Shown here piece after piece: positions 51,874 to 60,873 of a stretch of 64,000 bases of DNA. This DNA comes from Tsukamurella asaccharolytica (GTDB taxonomy: Bacteria > Actinomycetota > Actinomycetes > Mycobacteriales > Mycobacteriaceae), in the NCBI RefSeq assembly GCF_007858435.1, contig NZ_VIGW01000001.1:1-64000 (forward strand). The letters are read 5' to 3'. Numbering within the stretch: the first letter of the stretch is position 1; every line of letters starts with the position of its first letter. Under the pieces are notes generated by a model. It worked only from the letters and a program-made list of their open reading frames with translations, did no database searches and was not told the origin of the DNA. The position numbers and the translations under genes are program-made.

Positions 51874-53721
51874 TCACGGCCAGATCGTCAGCCAGCGGTC
51901 GAGCACCAGCAGCGCCTGTTCGGCGGGCTCGCCGTCCTCCGGCCGCAGCACCAGCTCGGGCCGTTCCGGCACTTCGTAGGGAGCGCTCACGCCGGTGAAA
52001 TCAGCGATCTCGCCCGCCCGCGCCTTCGCGTACATACCCTTCGGGTCGCGCTGCTCGCACAGCGCGACGGGGGTGTCCACGAAGACCTCGACGAAAGGCA
52101 GGCCCGCCTCCTCGTGCTGGGCCCGGATCCGGTCGCGATCCGCGGTGTACGGGCTGATCAGCGACGCGATCGCGACGGTGCCCGCGTCCGCGAGCAGCTG
52201 CGCGACGGCGCCCACGCGGCGCACGTTCTCGGCGCGGTCGGCGGCGGAGAAGCCGAGATCGGCGTTGAGGCCGTGCCGCAGGTTGTCGCCGTCGAGCCGA
52301 TAGGCCGGCACGCCACGCGCGACGAGGAGGCGCTCGAGTTCGCACGCCACCGTCGACTTGCCGGACGCGGAGAGCCCCGTCAGCCAGACGGTGCCGCCAC
52401 GGGTCGAGCGGTCCTCGCGCCGCACGGCCGCGCCGTGCCAGACCACCGCGGTGGATTTCAGCGTCGGGCCGGTGATCATCCCGGCGGCGACGGTCTCGTT
52501 GGTCTGCGGGTGGACGAGCACGAAGCTGCCGAGGGTGCGGCCGCGCCGGTACGGGTCGAAGAGGACGGGCCGGCGGGCGGTGAGCCGCACGCGGCCGATG
52601 TCGTTGAGTCCGAGTTCAGTGGCGTCCTGGTCGCGGTGCAGCGTACTGGTGTCGAGCCGGTAGTCCAGCGCCTCCACCCGCACCGGCTCGGAGCTGTGGG
52701 CGTGCAGCATCCGGTACTCGGCACCCACGGTGAGCGTCGCGGTGTCGGAGAACCAGCACACGGTGGTGTCCAGGTCGGTCGCGGACTGCGGCCGGTTGGC
52801 AGGCCGGCACAGCACGTCGCCGCGGCCCACGTCGAGGTGGTCGGCGAGCCGTACGCACGCGGCCTCCCCGGCCTGCAGCCGATCGACCTTCGCGCCGCCG
52901 GGCCGGTAGAGCTCGGCCACCGTCGTGGTGAAGCCCGACGGGAGCGCGACCACCTCGTCGCCGATCGCGAACGCCCCGGACGCGACGGTGCCCGCCACGC
53001 CGCGGAAGTCGTTGCGCTCCGCTTCCGTGCCCTGGGGCCGGATGACGTACTGCACCGGCAGGCGCGCGTCGATGAGGTTCCGGTCACTCACCACGTGCAC
53101 GTTCTCGAGGTGGTAGAGCAGCGACGGGCCGTCGTACCAGGGCGTGTTGCCCGACCGCTCGGTCACGTTGTCGCCCAACAGGGCCGAGACCGGAATGGCC
53201 TCCACGTCGTGCACCTCGAGCTTCGCCGCGAACTCGGCGAACTCGGCGCGGATGGCGTCGAAGCGGGCACGGTCGAAGCCGACCAGATCCATCTTGTTGA
53301 TGCACAGCACGACGTGCTCGACGCCGAGCAGCGAGGTCAGGAAGGCGTGCCGGCGGGACTGCCGGGTGAGGCCGTGCCGCGCGTCGACGAGGATCAGCGC
53401 GACGTCGGCGGTCGACGCCCCGGTGACCATGTTGCGGGTGTACTGCTCGTGCCCGGGGGTATCGGCGAGGATGAACTTGCGGGTCGCGGTGGCGAAGTAG
53501 CGGTGGGCCACGTCGATCGTGATGCCCTGCTCCCGCTCGGCGCGCAGGCCGTCGGTGAGCAGCGCGAGGTCGACGCCCTCCTCGCCGCGGGCGGCGGTGG
53601 TGGCGGCGACGGCGCTGAGCTGGTCCTCCAGCACCGCCTTGGACTCGAAGAGCAGACGCCCGATGAGCGTGGACTTGCCGTCGTCCACGCTGCCGGCAGT
53701 CGCGATGCGCAGGATCTCCAT
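51874..53721 (-). CDS. cysNC: Bifunctional sulfate adenylyltransferase GTPase / APS kinase CysNC
   Basis: A 615-residue fusion. CysN GTPase (~1-430): G1 'GSVDDGKST', G3 'DTPGHEQY', G4 'NKMD', then two beta-barrel domains. CysC APS kinase (~435-615): P-loop 'GLSASGKST', '[19 protein letters not shown]' and '[28 protein letters not shown]' (in part). With CysD it converts sulfate and ATP to APS, then phosphorylates it to PAPS, the sulfonate donor. ATG overlaps the cysD stop (TGATG). Confidence 0.96.
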   Translation of the reverse strand: MEILRIATAGSVDDGKSTLIGRLLFESKAVLEDQLSAVAATTAARGEEGVDLALLTDGLRAEREQGITIDVAHRYFATATRKFILADTPGHEQYTRNMVTGASTADVALILVDARHGLTRQSRRHAFLTSLLGVEHVVLCINKMDLVGFDRARFDAIRAEFAEFAAKLEVHDVEAIPVSALLGDNVTERSGNTPWYDGPSLLYHLENVHVVSDRNLIDARLPVQYVIRPQGTEAERNDFRGVAGTVASGAFAIGDEVVALPSGFTTTVAELYRPGGAKVDRLQAGEAACVRLADHLDVGRGDVLCRPANRPQSATDLDTTVCWFSDTATLTVGAEYRMLHAHSSEPVRVEALDYRLDTSTLHRDQDATELGLNDIGRVRLTARRPVLFDPYRRGRTLGSFVLVHPQTNETVAAGMITGPTLKSTAVVWHGAAVRREDRSTRGGTVWLTGLSASGKSTVACELERLLVARGVPAYRLDGDNLRHGLNADLGFSAADRAENVRRVGAVAQLLADAGTVAIASLISPYTADRDRIRAQHEEAGLPFVEVFVDTPVALCEQRDPKGMYAKARAGEIADFTGVSAPYEVPERPELVLRPEDGEPAEQALLVLDRWLTIWP

Positions 53722-54635
53722 CAGAAGTAGCCCTCCTTCTTCCTGTCCTCCATGCCCGCCTCCGAGATCCGGTCGTCGGCGCGGGTCGCGCCGCGCTCGG
53801 TGATCCGGGTGGTGGCGACCTCGGCCACGACGGCCTCCGGGGTGGTGGCGCCCGATTCCACGGCGCCGGTGCAGGTCGCATCCCCGACGGTGCGGAACCG
53901 CACCGTCCGGATCTCGGGCGTCTCCCCGGGAAGGACGTCGACGAGCGGCCCCGTCGAGAGCAGCATGCCGTCGCGTTCGACCACCTCGCGCTCGTGCGCG
54001 TAGTACAGCGGGGGCAGATCGATCGCCTCGGCGGCGATGTATTGCCAGATGTCGAGTTCGGTCCAGTTGGAGAGCGGGAACACGCGGATGTGCTCCCCCT
54101 TCTGGTGCAGCCCGTTGAAGATGTTCCACAGTTCGGGGCGCTGCGCGCGGGGATCCCACTGCCCGAAGCGATCCCGGAAGCTGAAGATGCGCTCCTTGGC
54201 GCGCGCCTTGTCCTCGTCGCGACGCGCCCCGCCGAAGGCGGCGTCGAACCGGTGCTCGCCGAGCGTGCGCAGCAGCGTCGCGGTCTGCAGCCGATTGCGG
54301 GTGGCGCCCGGGCCGGTGGGCTCGACGACGGCGCCCGAATCGATGTCGTCCTGCACGCGGCCGACCACGAGCCGCAGCCCCCGATGCCGTGCGAGCTCGT
54401 CGCGGAAGGCGAGCACCTCGTCGAAGTTGTGGCCGGTGTCGATGTGCAGCACCGGGAACGGGATCGCCGCGGGCCAGAACGCCTTGGCCGCGAGGTGCAC
54501 CATGACCACCGAGTCCTTGCCGCCCGAGAACAGTAGGACGGGCCGCTCGAAGGTGGCGGCCACCTCCCGGAAGACGTACACCGCCTCCGCCTCGAGGACC
54601 CGCAGATGATCTGCGGCGACCATCGTTTCCACCAC
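53721..54635 (-). CDS. cysD: Sulfate adenylyltransferase subunit CysD
   Basis: A 304-residue PP-loop ATP pyrophosphatase that makes APS with CysN. PP motif is '[15 protein letters not shown]' (~48-60). Family text includes '[12 protein letters not shown]', '[23 protein letters not shown]' (in part) and '[10 protein letters not shown]'. The GTG at 54635 is chosen because GGAGG lies six bases upstream. The open frame extends 13 codons further to an ATG at 54674, but that stretch is the predicted operator. Confidence 0.95.
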   Translation of the reverse strand: MVETMVAADHLRVLEAEAVYVFREVAATFERPVLLFSGGKDSVVMVHLAAKAFWPAAIPFPVLHIDTGHNFDEVLAFRDELARHRGLRLVVGRVQDDIDSGAVVEPTGPGATRNRLQTATLLRTLGEHRFDAAFGGARRDEDKARAKERIFSFRDRFGQWDPRAQRPELWNIFNGLHQKGEHIRVFPLSNWTELDIWQYIAAEAIDLPPLYYAHEREVVERDGMLLSTGPLVDVLPGETPEIRTVRFRTVGDATCTGAVESGATTPEAVVAEVATTRITERGATRADDRISEAGMEDRKKEGYF

Positions 54636-54645
54636 GCCGAACCTC

Positions 54646-54663
54646 CGGTTCATATTTGGACCA
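54646..54663 (-). promoter_or_regulatory. Candidate IclR operator in front of cysD
   Basis: Minus-strand TGGTCCAAATATGAACCG, overlapping the approach to the cysD ribosome-binding site. It matches the site at 55700-55717 in 14 of 18 positions and shares the pattern TGGTCCAnATnTGnACC. A further inverted repeat TGGACC-acttc-GGTCCA covers 54657-54673. Confidence 0.55.
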
Positions 54664-54686
54664 CTTCGGTCCATTTCTGTTCCGGA

Positions 54687-54716
54687 AGACTAGAACCTGT
54701 TCTCACGGCCTGTCAA
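54687..54716 (-). promoter_or_regulatory. cysD promoter with GAACAGGTTCTA motif
   Basis: Minus-strand TTGACA (54711-54716), 18 bases, TAGTCT (54687-54692). The 12-mer GAACAGGTTCTA (54691-54702) overlaps the spacer and the -10 box and recurs exactly in the divergent promoter at 55682-55693. Confidence 0.6.
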
Positions 54717-54718
54717 CG

Positions 54719-55639
54719 TCACGACCGGGGCTTGCGACCCCCGATGCGCACCGTGATCCGGTCGGCGGCGGCGATGAGGGCGGCAGCCCGCTCCGCGATG
54801 CCGGGCTCGTCCAACTCGGCGCTGACGTACAGGCTCGCCACCATCGCCTGGGCCCCGTCGCCGTCGTAGACCGGTGCCGAGATCACGCTGACGTTCTGCG
54901 GTTCGCCGGCCGCCCCCGCCTCGTCGCGCAGGTGGACTCGGTCGCCGATACCGGCGACCACCTCCCCCAGCAGCGCGCGCAACTCCGCGGGGATGTCACC
55001 CGGCACACCCGCCATGAGCCGGTACAGCTGCTGCCCCGCGGGGGTGAGCAGCTCGACGAGGTAGCCATCGGCGCGGCAGGTCTCGATGACCCGGGCGAGA
55101 CGGTCACCGTCGGCGCGGGTCCGGTCGCGGGCGAGCCACCGCTCGAGCCGGCCGGTGCGGTCCCAGAGCACGTACATGAGCCCGATCGGCGGCGTGAACG
55201 GGTAACTGTCACCGACTTTCACCATCGCGGGGCGCACCGGGTCGACGGCCACGTCGAGCACCGTCACCCGATCGCCGACCACGCCCGAGAGCGAGACCGG
55301 ATGCCCGAAGGCCTCCCACAGCCCGGTGAGCACGTCGCCGCCCGCGGGGTCGGCCCGCAGCGACGTGCGAGCCGCCCGCCCGAGAGGGATCAGGGCCGGG
55401 CCGAGGCGGTAGGTCTTGTCCCGGTCGTCGCGGATCAGGTATCCGGATTCGACCAGGGTGGCGGCGATGCCGAGGCAGGTGGGCTTGCTCAGCCCGACGC
55501 GTCGCGCGAGCTCCGAGATCCCGAACCGCTCGCGCTCGTGCCGGGACAGGAAGTCGAGCACGGCCACGACGCGCGCGGTGGGCGGCGAGATCCGCGCCGC
55601 CCGTCCGGGCGGCTCCACCGGTTCCACTGATTCCGTCAT
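54719..55639 (-). CDS. IclR-family regulator of the sulfonation locus
   Basis: A 306-residue regulator. N-terminal winged helix (~20-85): 'VVAVLDFLSRHERERFGISELARRVGLSKPTCLGIAATL' (in part). C-terminal effector domain (~100-295) with GAF-like fold. AAGGAG precedes the ATG. It is divergent from the DUF1214-SDR-sulfotransferase operon and lies directly upstream of cysD on the same strand. Shared motifs occur in both promoter regions, so it is the obvious candidate regulator of both and of itself. The inducer is probably the sulfonated substrate or its precursor (inference). Confidence 0.9.
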   Translation of the reverse strand: MTESVEPVEPPGRAARISPPTARVVAVLDFLSRHERERFGISELARRVGLSKPTCLGIAATLVESGYLIRDDRDKTYRLGPALIPLGRAARTSLRADPAGGDVLTGLWEAFGHPVSLSGVVGDRVTVLDVAVDPVRPAMVKVGDSYPFTPPIGLMYVLWDRTGRLERWLARDRTRADGDRLARVIETCRADGYLVELLTPAGQQLYRLMAGVPGDIPAELRALLGEVVAGIGDRVHLRDEAGAAGEPQNVSVISAPVYDGDGAQAMVASLYVSAELDEPGIAERAAALIAAADRITVRIGGRKPRS

Positions 55640-55648
55640 CGCTTCTCC

Positions 55649-55693
55649 TTGACACTCGCCGACGCCTGCGCCTACGGTCTGGAACAGGTTCTA
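55649..55693 (+). promoter_or_regulatory. Promoter of the DUF1214-SDR-sulfotransferase operon
   Basis: TTGACA (55649-55654), 18 bases, TACGGT (55673-55678). It is followed at 55682-55693 by GAACAGGTTCTA, identical to the motif in the cysD promoter. Confidence 0.55.
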
Positions 55694-55699
55694 CCGCAA

Positions 55700-55717
55700 T
55701 GGTCCACATTTGTACCA
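55700..55717 (+). promoter_or_regulatory. Candidate IclR operator in front of the DUF1214 operon
   Basis: TGGTCCACATTTGTACCA, an imperfect palindrome symmetric at 14 of 18 positions (TGGTnCAnATnTGnACCA), just before the ribosome-binding site GGAGGTGG. Confidence 0.6.
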
Positions 55718-55731
55718 CTACCGGAGGTGGG

Positions 55732-56895
55732 ATGTACAGCGATCCGCTCGTCGCGGCGATCACCGAGGCCGAGGGTCTCGTCGCCGCGGCACCGCACATC
55801 GAGACCGAAGCCGACCTGCTGGAGGGGTTGCAGTACCTCGCACAGGGCGTGGCGGCCTGCGTGCACGGCGCCTTCCACTTCGACAAGGATCATCCGTTCC
55901 TGCTCAGCGGCACCGGGCCGTTCACCAAGATGGGCCTCGACAACCCGGACACGCTGTACTTCGGCGCGCGGGTCGACGGCGCGCACGAGTACGTGGTCAC
56001 GGGCCGCCGGGGCACCACCCGCGACATCAGCTTCCAGGTGCTCGGCGGCGGCGAGTACACCGACGACAACGTGCCGGCCAGCGCCGTGGCCTTCGACGAC
56101 CGCGAACTCACCATCGATGACGACGGCAGGTTCGAGGTGCGGTTCGGCCCCGGGGAGCCGGGGCCGGACTACTTCCGGCTGCCGGCCGGCAAGGCGCAGT
56201 TGGTGATCCGCGAGGTCTTCGACGACTGGTCGGCGCGGCGCAGCACCTTCGCCATCGCCCGCACGGACACCGCCGGCACCGCGCCACCGCCGCTCACCCC
56301 CGAGCTCATGGCCAAGCGGTACGCCGCCGCGGGCAAGCAGTTGGTGAACCGCGTGAAGACCTGGCTGCAGTTCCCGCAATGGTTCTACGACCCGCTGCCG
56401 GTGAACACCCTGACGGCCCCGCGCCTCACCCCCGGCGGCCTCGCCACCCAGTTCTCCTCGGTGGGGCACTACGACCTCGCCGACGATCAGGCGCTGATCA
56501 TCACGGTGCCCCGCGGCGACGCGCCGTACCTGGGCTTCCAGCTCGGCAGCCTCTGGTACATCTCGCTCGATTACATCAACCACCAGACCTCGCTCAACGG
56601 CGCCCAGGCGCAGGTCGATCCGGACGGCATGATCCGGATCGTGGTCGCGCGGAACGACCCCGGCCTCACCAACTGGATCGAGACGCTCGGCCATCGTCGC
56701 GGCTACCTCCAGTTCCGCTGGCAGCGCACCTCTTCCCCGCTCACGGCCGCCGACGGGCCGACCGCGCAGGTGGTTCCGATCGCGGACGTCGCGCAGCACC
56801 TCCCCCACTACGAGTCCAACCGCATCGCCCCCGAGTCCTGGAGAGCCCGGATCGCGGAGCGGGCGAGGCTCATCGGCGAAAGGATGGTCGGCTGA
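55732..56895 (+). CDS. DUF1214-type protein
   Basis: A 387-residue cytoplasmic protein. The C-terminal ~110 residues are DUF1214-like ('LIITVPRGDAPYLGFQLGSLWY', 'NGAQAQVDPDGMIRIVVARNDPGL' in part). The middle has 'NPDTLYFGARVDGAHEYVVTGRRG' (in part). This protein, an SDR and a sulfotransferase form a conserved trio; I recall an equivalent Rv3531c-Rv3530c-Rv3529c near the cholesterol genes of M. tuberculosis. The biochemical role is unknown. ATG at 55732 has GGAGG five bases upstream. TGATG overlap with the SDR. Confidence 0.8.
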   Translation: MYSDPLVAAITEAEGLVAAAPHIETEADLLEGLQYLAQGVAACVHGAFHFDKDHPFLLSGTGPFTKMGLDNPDTLYFGARVDGAHEYVVTGRRGTTRDISFQVLGGGEYTDDNVPASAVAFDDRELTIDDDGRFEVRFGPGEPGPDYFRLPAGKAQLVIREVFDDWSARRSTFAIARTDTAGTAPPPLTPELMAKRYAAAGKQLVNRVKTWLQFPQWFYDPLPVNTLTAPRLTPGGLATQFSSVGHYDLADDQALIITVPRGDAPYLGFQLGSLWYISLDYINHQTSLNGAQAQVDPDGMIRIVVARNDPGLTNWIETLGHRRGYLQFRWQRTSSPLTAADGPTAQVVPIADVAQHLPHYESNRIAPESWRARIAERARLIGERMVG

Positions 56896-57686
56896 TGCCC
56901 GGGCTGGGGCTGGACGGCAGGGTCGTCGTCATCGCGGGGGCGGGACCGGCCCTGGGCGCCGTCCTCGCCCGACGGTTCGCCGACGAGGCCGCGCAGGTCG
57001 TCCTCGTCGCGCGCACCGCCGACCGCCTCGAGGCCATGGCCGCCGAGATCAACAGTGCCGGTGGCGCCGCCGCCGCGATCCCGGCGGACATCACCGACGA
57101 GGACTCGCTCGCCGCGCTCGCCGCGCAGGTGCAGGAACGCTTCGGGCGGGTCGACGCGGTGGTCAACAACGCCTTCACCTATCCCTCCATGCAGCGCCTG
57201 GTGAACACCGAGCCGGCGCACATCCTGCAGAGCGTCGACCTCATGGCGCTCGGCGCGCTGCGCACCGTGCTCGCCTTCCGCGAGGCCCTCGCGGAGGCGG
57301 ACGGGGGCGGGGCCGTGGTGAACGTGAACTCGATGGTGATCCGCCACTCCGATCTGCGCTACGGCGGCTACAAGGCCGGCAAGACGGCGCAGCTCGCGCT
57401 CGCGCAGTCCCTCGCCACCGAGCTCGGCCCCGAGGGCATCCGGATCAACTCCGTGGTGCCGGGCTGGATCTGGGGCGACACGCTCAAGGCCTACTTCGCG
57501 TACCGCGCGAGCACGAAGGGCGTCACCGTCGAGGAGGACTACGCCGACGCGGCGAAGAACTCGGACCTGCGGCGCCTGCCCACCGAGGACGAGGTGGCCT
57601 CGGCCGTCCTCTTCCTCGCCTCCCCCCGCGCGTCCGGCATCACCGGCCAGACGCTCGACGTCAACTGCGGAGAATTCCATGTCTGA
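56895..57686 (+). CDS. Short-chain dehydrogenase/reductase
   Basis: A 263-residue SDR. The cofactor motif is unusual: 'VIAGAGPALGAVLARRF' (GAGPALG instead of TGxxxGxG, still a Rossmann loop). 'VVNNAFTYP' replaces the NNAG motif. The catalytic Ser is in 'VNVNSMVIRHSDLRYGGYKAGK' (in part), with Tyr/Lys as YGGYK. It probably oxidises or reduces a hydroxyl or ketone on a lipid or steroid-like substrate later sulfonated by the next gene. Overlaps both neighbours (TGATG upstream; eight bases downstream). Confidence 0.88.
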   Translation: MPGLGLDGRVVVIAGAGPALGAVLARRFADEAAQVVLVARTADRLEAMAAEINSAGGAAAAIPADITDEDSLAALAAQVQERFGRVDAVVNNAFTYPSMQRLVNTEPAHILQSVDLMALGALRTVLAFREALAEADGGGAVVNVNSMVIRHSDLRYGGYKAGKTAQLALAQSLATELGPEGIRINSVVPGWIWGDTLKAYFAYRASTKGVTVEEDYADAAKNSDLRRLPTEDEVASAVLFLASPRASGITGQTLDVNCGEFHV

Positions 57687-58845
57687 AAGCACCAACGTCG
57701 CCGGCACCCGGGTCGGAACGGTCGACGACCTGCACGAGTCCGCGATGCGGCGCACCGGGCTCAGCGACTTCGGCGACCCGTCGGACGGCTACCGCGAGGC
57801 CCTGCAGGTCCTCCTCGACTCCTACCGCGAGGAGGCCGCGCTCACCGAGCTCGGCTCGAAGCTCTCGCGAGTCTTCCTCCGCGGCGCGCTCTCCACCCGC
57901 CTCATCAGCGAGGCGGCCTTCGCGGCGAACCCCGGCCACGCCGAGACCGTCGTCGAGCGGCCGATGTTCGTCACCGGCCTCCCCCGCTCGGGAACCACGG
58001 CGCTGCACCGGCTGCTCGATGCCGACCCCGGCAACCAGGGCCTGCAGATGTGGCTGGCGGAGGTGCCGCAGCCACGGCCACCGCGCGCGACGTGGACCGA
58101 GAACCCCGTCTACCGGCTCCTCGACGAGCAGTACGCGCAGCACCACACCGAGCACCCCGAATTCATGGGGCTGCACTACATGTCGGCCGCCGAGGTCGAG
58201 GAGTGCTGGCAGCTGCTGCGCCAGTCGGTGCACTCCGTCTCCTACGAGTGCCTCGCGCACGTCCCGTCGTACGCGGCGTGGCTGGCCGAACAGGACTGGA
58301 CGCCCGCCTACCGCCGGCACAAGCGGAACCTGCAGCTGATCGGCATGAACGACCCCGGCAAGCGGTGGGTGCTCAAGAACCCGAGCCACCTGTTCGCGCT
58401 CGACGCCGTGCTCGAGGTGTACCCGGACGCCCTGATCGTGCAGTGTCACCGTCCGGCGGAGACGATCATCGCCTCGGTCTGCTCGCTCGCGCAGCACGCC
58501 ACGGAGGGCTGGTCGACGGCGTTCACCGGCGCGACGATCGGCGCCGACCAACTGGACACCTGGGCCCGCGGGCTCGCCGCATTCGACGAGGCCCGTGCGC
58601 GCCACACCGCCGCCGGGCGCGGGGCCCAGTTCGTGGACGTGGACTACCGGGACCTGGTGGCCGACCCGCTCGGCACCGTCGGGTCGATCTACGGATCCTT
58701 CGGACTCGACCTCACCGACGACGCGCGACGGGCGATGGCAGCGATGCACGAGGCCAGCCGCTCCGGCGCCCGCCGCCCCAACCACACCTACTCACTCGCG
58801 GACTACGGGCTCACGGAGGAATCGGTCCGCGCCAGATTCCTCTGA
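57679..58845 (+). CDS. Sulfotransferase-family protein (PAPS-dependent)
   Basis: A 388-residue protein of the Sulfotransfer_3 family. The 5'-phosphosulfate-binding loop is 'FVTGLPRSGTTALHRLLD' (~97-114) and the 3'-phosphate motif region is 'VQCHRPAETIIASVCSL'. 'KRWVLKNPSHLFALDAVLEVYPDALIV' (in part) is typical of bacterial members. It would transfer sulfonate from PAPS to a small lipophilic acceptor. Encoding next to cysD/cysNC makes PAPS supply and use local. The ATG lies eight bases inside the SDR gene. Confidence 0.85.
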   Translation: MSESTNVAGTRVGTVDDLHESAMRRTGLSDFGDPSDGYREALQVLLDSYREEAALTELGSKLSRVFLRGALSTRLISEAAFAANPGHAETVVERPMFVTGLPRSGTTALHRLLDADPGNQGLQMWLAEVPQPRPPRATWTENPVYRLLDEQYAQHHTEHPEFMGLHYMSAAEVEECWQLLRQSVHSVSYECLAHVPSYAAWLAEQDWTPAYRRHKRNLQLIGMNDPGKRWVLKNPSHLFALDAVLEVYPDALIVQCHRPAETIIASVCSLAQHATEGWSTAFTGATIGADQLDTWARGLAAFDEARARHTAAGRGAQFVDVDYRDLVADPLGTVGSIYGSFGLDLTDDARRAMAAMHEASRSGARRPNHTYSLADYGLTEESVRARFL

Positions 58846-58864
58846 ACATCGAACATTCTCGGTG

Positions 58865-58870
58865 TAATCT
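58865..58870 (+). promoter_or_regulatory. -10 box of the secreted SecD-like gene (leaderless)
   Basis: TAATCT within TGTAATCT, six bases before the ATG at 58877; no Shine-Dalgarno. Confidence 0.55.
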
Positions 58871-58876
58871 CGCGAC

Positions 58877-59395
58877 ATGGGGAGACGAAGCGTACGAGTT
58901 CTCGGTGTTGCTGCGATGATCGCCGCGGCGACCGCGACGACCGCATATCAGGGCGTCGCCCACGGCGAGCCGGTCACCGCGCCGCAGGTGCCACAGGTGC
59001 GACTGGTGACGAGCGCGGTCCCGACCACCCCGGAACAGTGCCAGAAGGGCGGCCCCGCCGCCACGGAACCCGCCCGGATATGCGACACCGCTGGGCGTTT
59101 CCTGTACGCGGTCGCCCCCTCGGTGACCCGTACCCCCGTCAAGCGCGCGAGCGCCTTCCTGCCGCAGAACCAGAATCGCTGGGCGGTCACTCTCGAACTG
59201 GCCGATCCCGACGCCAAGGCCGTGGCCGATCTCACCGCTCGCAACGTGGGCAAGCGGATCGCAATCGTCATCGGCGGCCGCGTGGTCTCCGCGCCCACCG
59301 TCGCCGACCGGATCACCGGCGGCCGGTTGCTGGTCACCGGCGACTTCGACGAGAAGTCCGCGAAGGACTTGGCACACCGGCTGCAGCCGTCCTGA
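58877..59395 (+). CDS. Secreted protein with SecD/SecDF P1-head-like domain
   Basis: A 172-residue protein. A Sec signal peptide (~1-30, 'VRVLGVAAMIAAATATTAYQGVAHG' in part, likely cut after an Ala/Gly-rich end) is followed by a two-Cys segment (C…C at ~54 and ~69). The domain 'WAVTLELADPDAKAVADLTARNVGKRIAIVIGGRVVSAPTVADRITGGRLLVTGDF' (in part) is the text of the SecD periplasmic P1 head. No SecD membrane helices exist, so this is a free-standing secreted or envelope version. Predicted leaderless. Function unknown. Confidence 0.75.
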   Translation: MGRRSVRVLGVAAMIAAATATTAYQGVAHGEPVTAPQVPQVRLVTSAVPTTPEQCQKGGPAATEPARICDTAGRFLYAVAPSVTRTPVKRASAFLPQNQNRWAVTLELADPDAKAVADLTARNVGKRIAIVIGGRVVSAPTVADRITGGRLLVTGDFDEKSAKDLAHRLQPS

Positions 59396-59418
59396 CCGCG
59401 AACGGTCGGGACGGCTGC
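59383..59418. terminator. Terminator between the SecD-like gene and dctA
   Basis: GCAGCCGTCC / GGACGGCTGC with an inner GACCG-cgaa-CGGTC stem, overlapping the stop codon of the SecD-like gene. It separates convergent genes. Confidence 0.7.
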
Positions 59419-59431
59419 CTGCGGCGATCGG

Positions 59432-60778
59432 TCAGTGTGCGGCGGTGACCTTCGCCTCCGGGGCGGCGGGGGCCTCGGCTCCGTGATCGTCGACCATCGT
59501 CGCCTCGTCGAACGGGTCCTGCTTGTCGAGCACGCGCTGCGTCTGCGCCAGGTCGACGGTCGAGGTCCACTTCCCGATGAGCAGGGTGGCGACCGCGTTG
59601 CCGGAGAAGTTGGTCAGCGCGCGGGCCTCGGACATGAACCGGTCGATGCCGACGATCACGCTGACGCCGCCGAGCAGTTCGGGGCGGTGACTCTGCAGGC
59701 CGCCGGCGAGCGTCGCGAGGCCGGCACCGGTGACGCCCGCGGCGCCCTTCGAGGCGATCATCATGAACAGTAGGAGCGAGAACTGCTCCGCGTAGCTCAG
59801 CGGCGAGCCCATCGCGTCGGCGATGAACAACGAGGCCATGGTCAGGTAGATCGCGGTGCCGTCCAGGTTGAAGGAGTAGCCGGTGGGCACCACGATGCCG
59901 ACCGTGGTCTTCTCCACGCCCGCGTGCTCCATCTTGGCGATCAGCCGCGGCAGGGCGGACTCGCTGGACGACGTCGCGACGATGAGCAGGTACTCGCGGC
60001 CCAGGTAGCGGGCGAGCTTGAACACCGAGAGGCCGGTGACGAAGCGCAGCAGCCCGCCGAGCACGACGAAGACGAACAGCGCGCAGGTGATGTAGAAGGC
60101 GAGCATCAACCAGCCGAGCTGGATCACGGCGTCGAAGCCCGTCGCGCCGACGACGGCGGCCATCGCACCGAAGGCACCGACGGGTGCCAGCCACAGGACC
60201 ATCACCAGAATGCGGAAGACCAGCTTCTGCAGCACGCCGATCGCCCGCACGACGGGCTCGCCGGCGGGGCCCATCGCCTGCAGCGCGAAGCCCACGAGAA
60301 GCGCGACGAACAGCGCCTGGAGCACGCTGCCCGCGGTCAGCGCGGAGAACAGCGTCTCCGGGACGATGCCCTGGATGAAGCCCCACGTGCCACCCGCGGC
60401 GTGCGCCTGGTCCGCGTACTTCGCGCCGACGGTCGGGTCGGCGTGGATGCCGAGGCCGGTGCCGGGCTTGAGCAGGTTACCCACCACGATCCCGATACCG
60501 AGGGCGAACGTCGACATGCCGATGAAGTAGCCCAGCGCCATGCCGCCGATCTTGCCGACGCTGGCCGCGGCCCGCACCGAGCCGATGCCCAGCACGATGG
60601 TGCAGAAGATCACCGGGCTGATCATCATCTTGATCAGGCTGACGAAGAGGTCGCCGAGGGGTTTGAGCCCCTTGCCGAACTCGGGGGCCACCAGGCCCAC
60701 GGTCACGCCTGCCACGACGGCGATGATCACCGCGATGTAGAGCCAGTGCGTCCGGTCACGTTTTCCTTGAGCCGCCAC
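59432..60778 (-). CDS. dctA: C4-dicarboxylate/proton (sodium) symporter DctA
   Basis: A 448-residue carrier of the DAACS family. About eight helices plus re-entrant loops are predicted. Signature 'SSSESALPRLIAKME' is the serine-rich loop, and 'PTGYSFNLDGTAIYLTMASLFIADAMG' (in part) and 'GVTGAGLATLAGGL' follow. It imports succinate, fumarate and malate. The GTG at 60778 has GAGGAGG five bases upstream. Divergent from its likely two-component regulators. Confidence 0.93.
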   Translation of the reverse strand: MAAQGKRDRTHWLYIAVIIAVVAGVTVGLVAPEFGKGLKPLGDLFVSLIKMMISPVIFCTIVLGIGSVRAAASVGKIGGMALGYFIGMSTFALGIGIVVGNLLKPGTGLGIHADPTVGAKYADQAHAAGGTWGFIQGIVPETLFSALTAGSVLQALFVALLVGFALQAMGPAGEPVVRAIGVLQKLVFRILVMVLWLAPVGAFGAMAAVVGATGFDAVIQLGWLMLAFYITCALFVFVVLGGLLRFVTGLSVFKLARYLGREYLLIVATSSSESALPRLIAKMEHAGVEKTTVGIVVPTGYSFNLDGTAIYLTMASLFIADAMGSPLSYAEQFSLLLFMMIASKGAAGVTGAGLATLAGGLQSHRPELLGGVSVIVGIDRFMSEARALTNFSGNAVATLLIGKWTSTVDLAQTQRVLDKQDPFDEATMVDDHGAEAPAAPEAKVTAAH

Positions 60779-60873
60779 GGCGTCCTCCTCGGTCGATGGG
60801 TCTGGAACGAGCCTGGATCGATACTGGAAGAACTGTGATCTGCAGCACAGCTTGTGTTCATTGTGTAAACGTC

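Noticed and set aside
54636-54674. cysD starting at the ATG at 54674
   Set aside because: The 13 extra codons coincide with palindromic operator-like DNA, and a GTG with GGAGG at ideal spacing exists at 54635.
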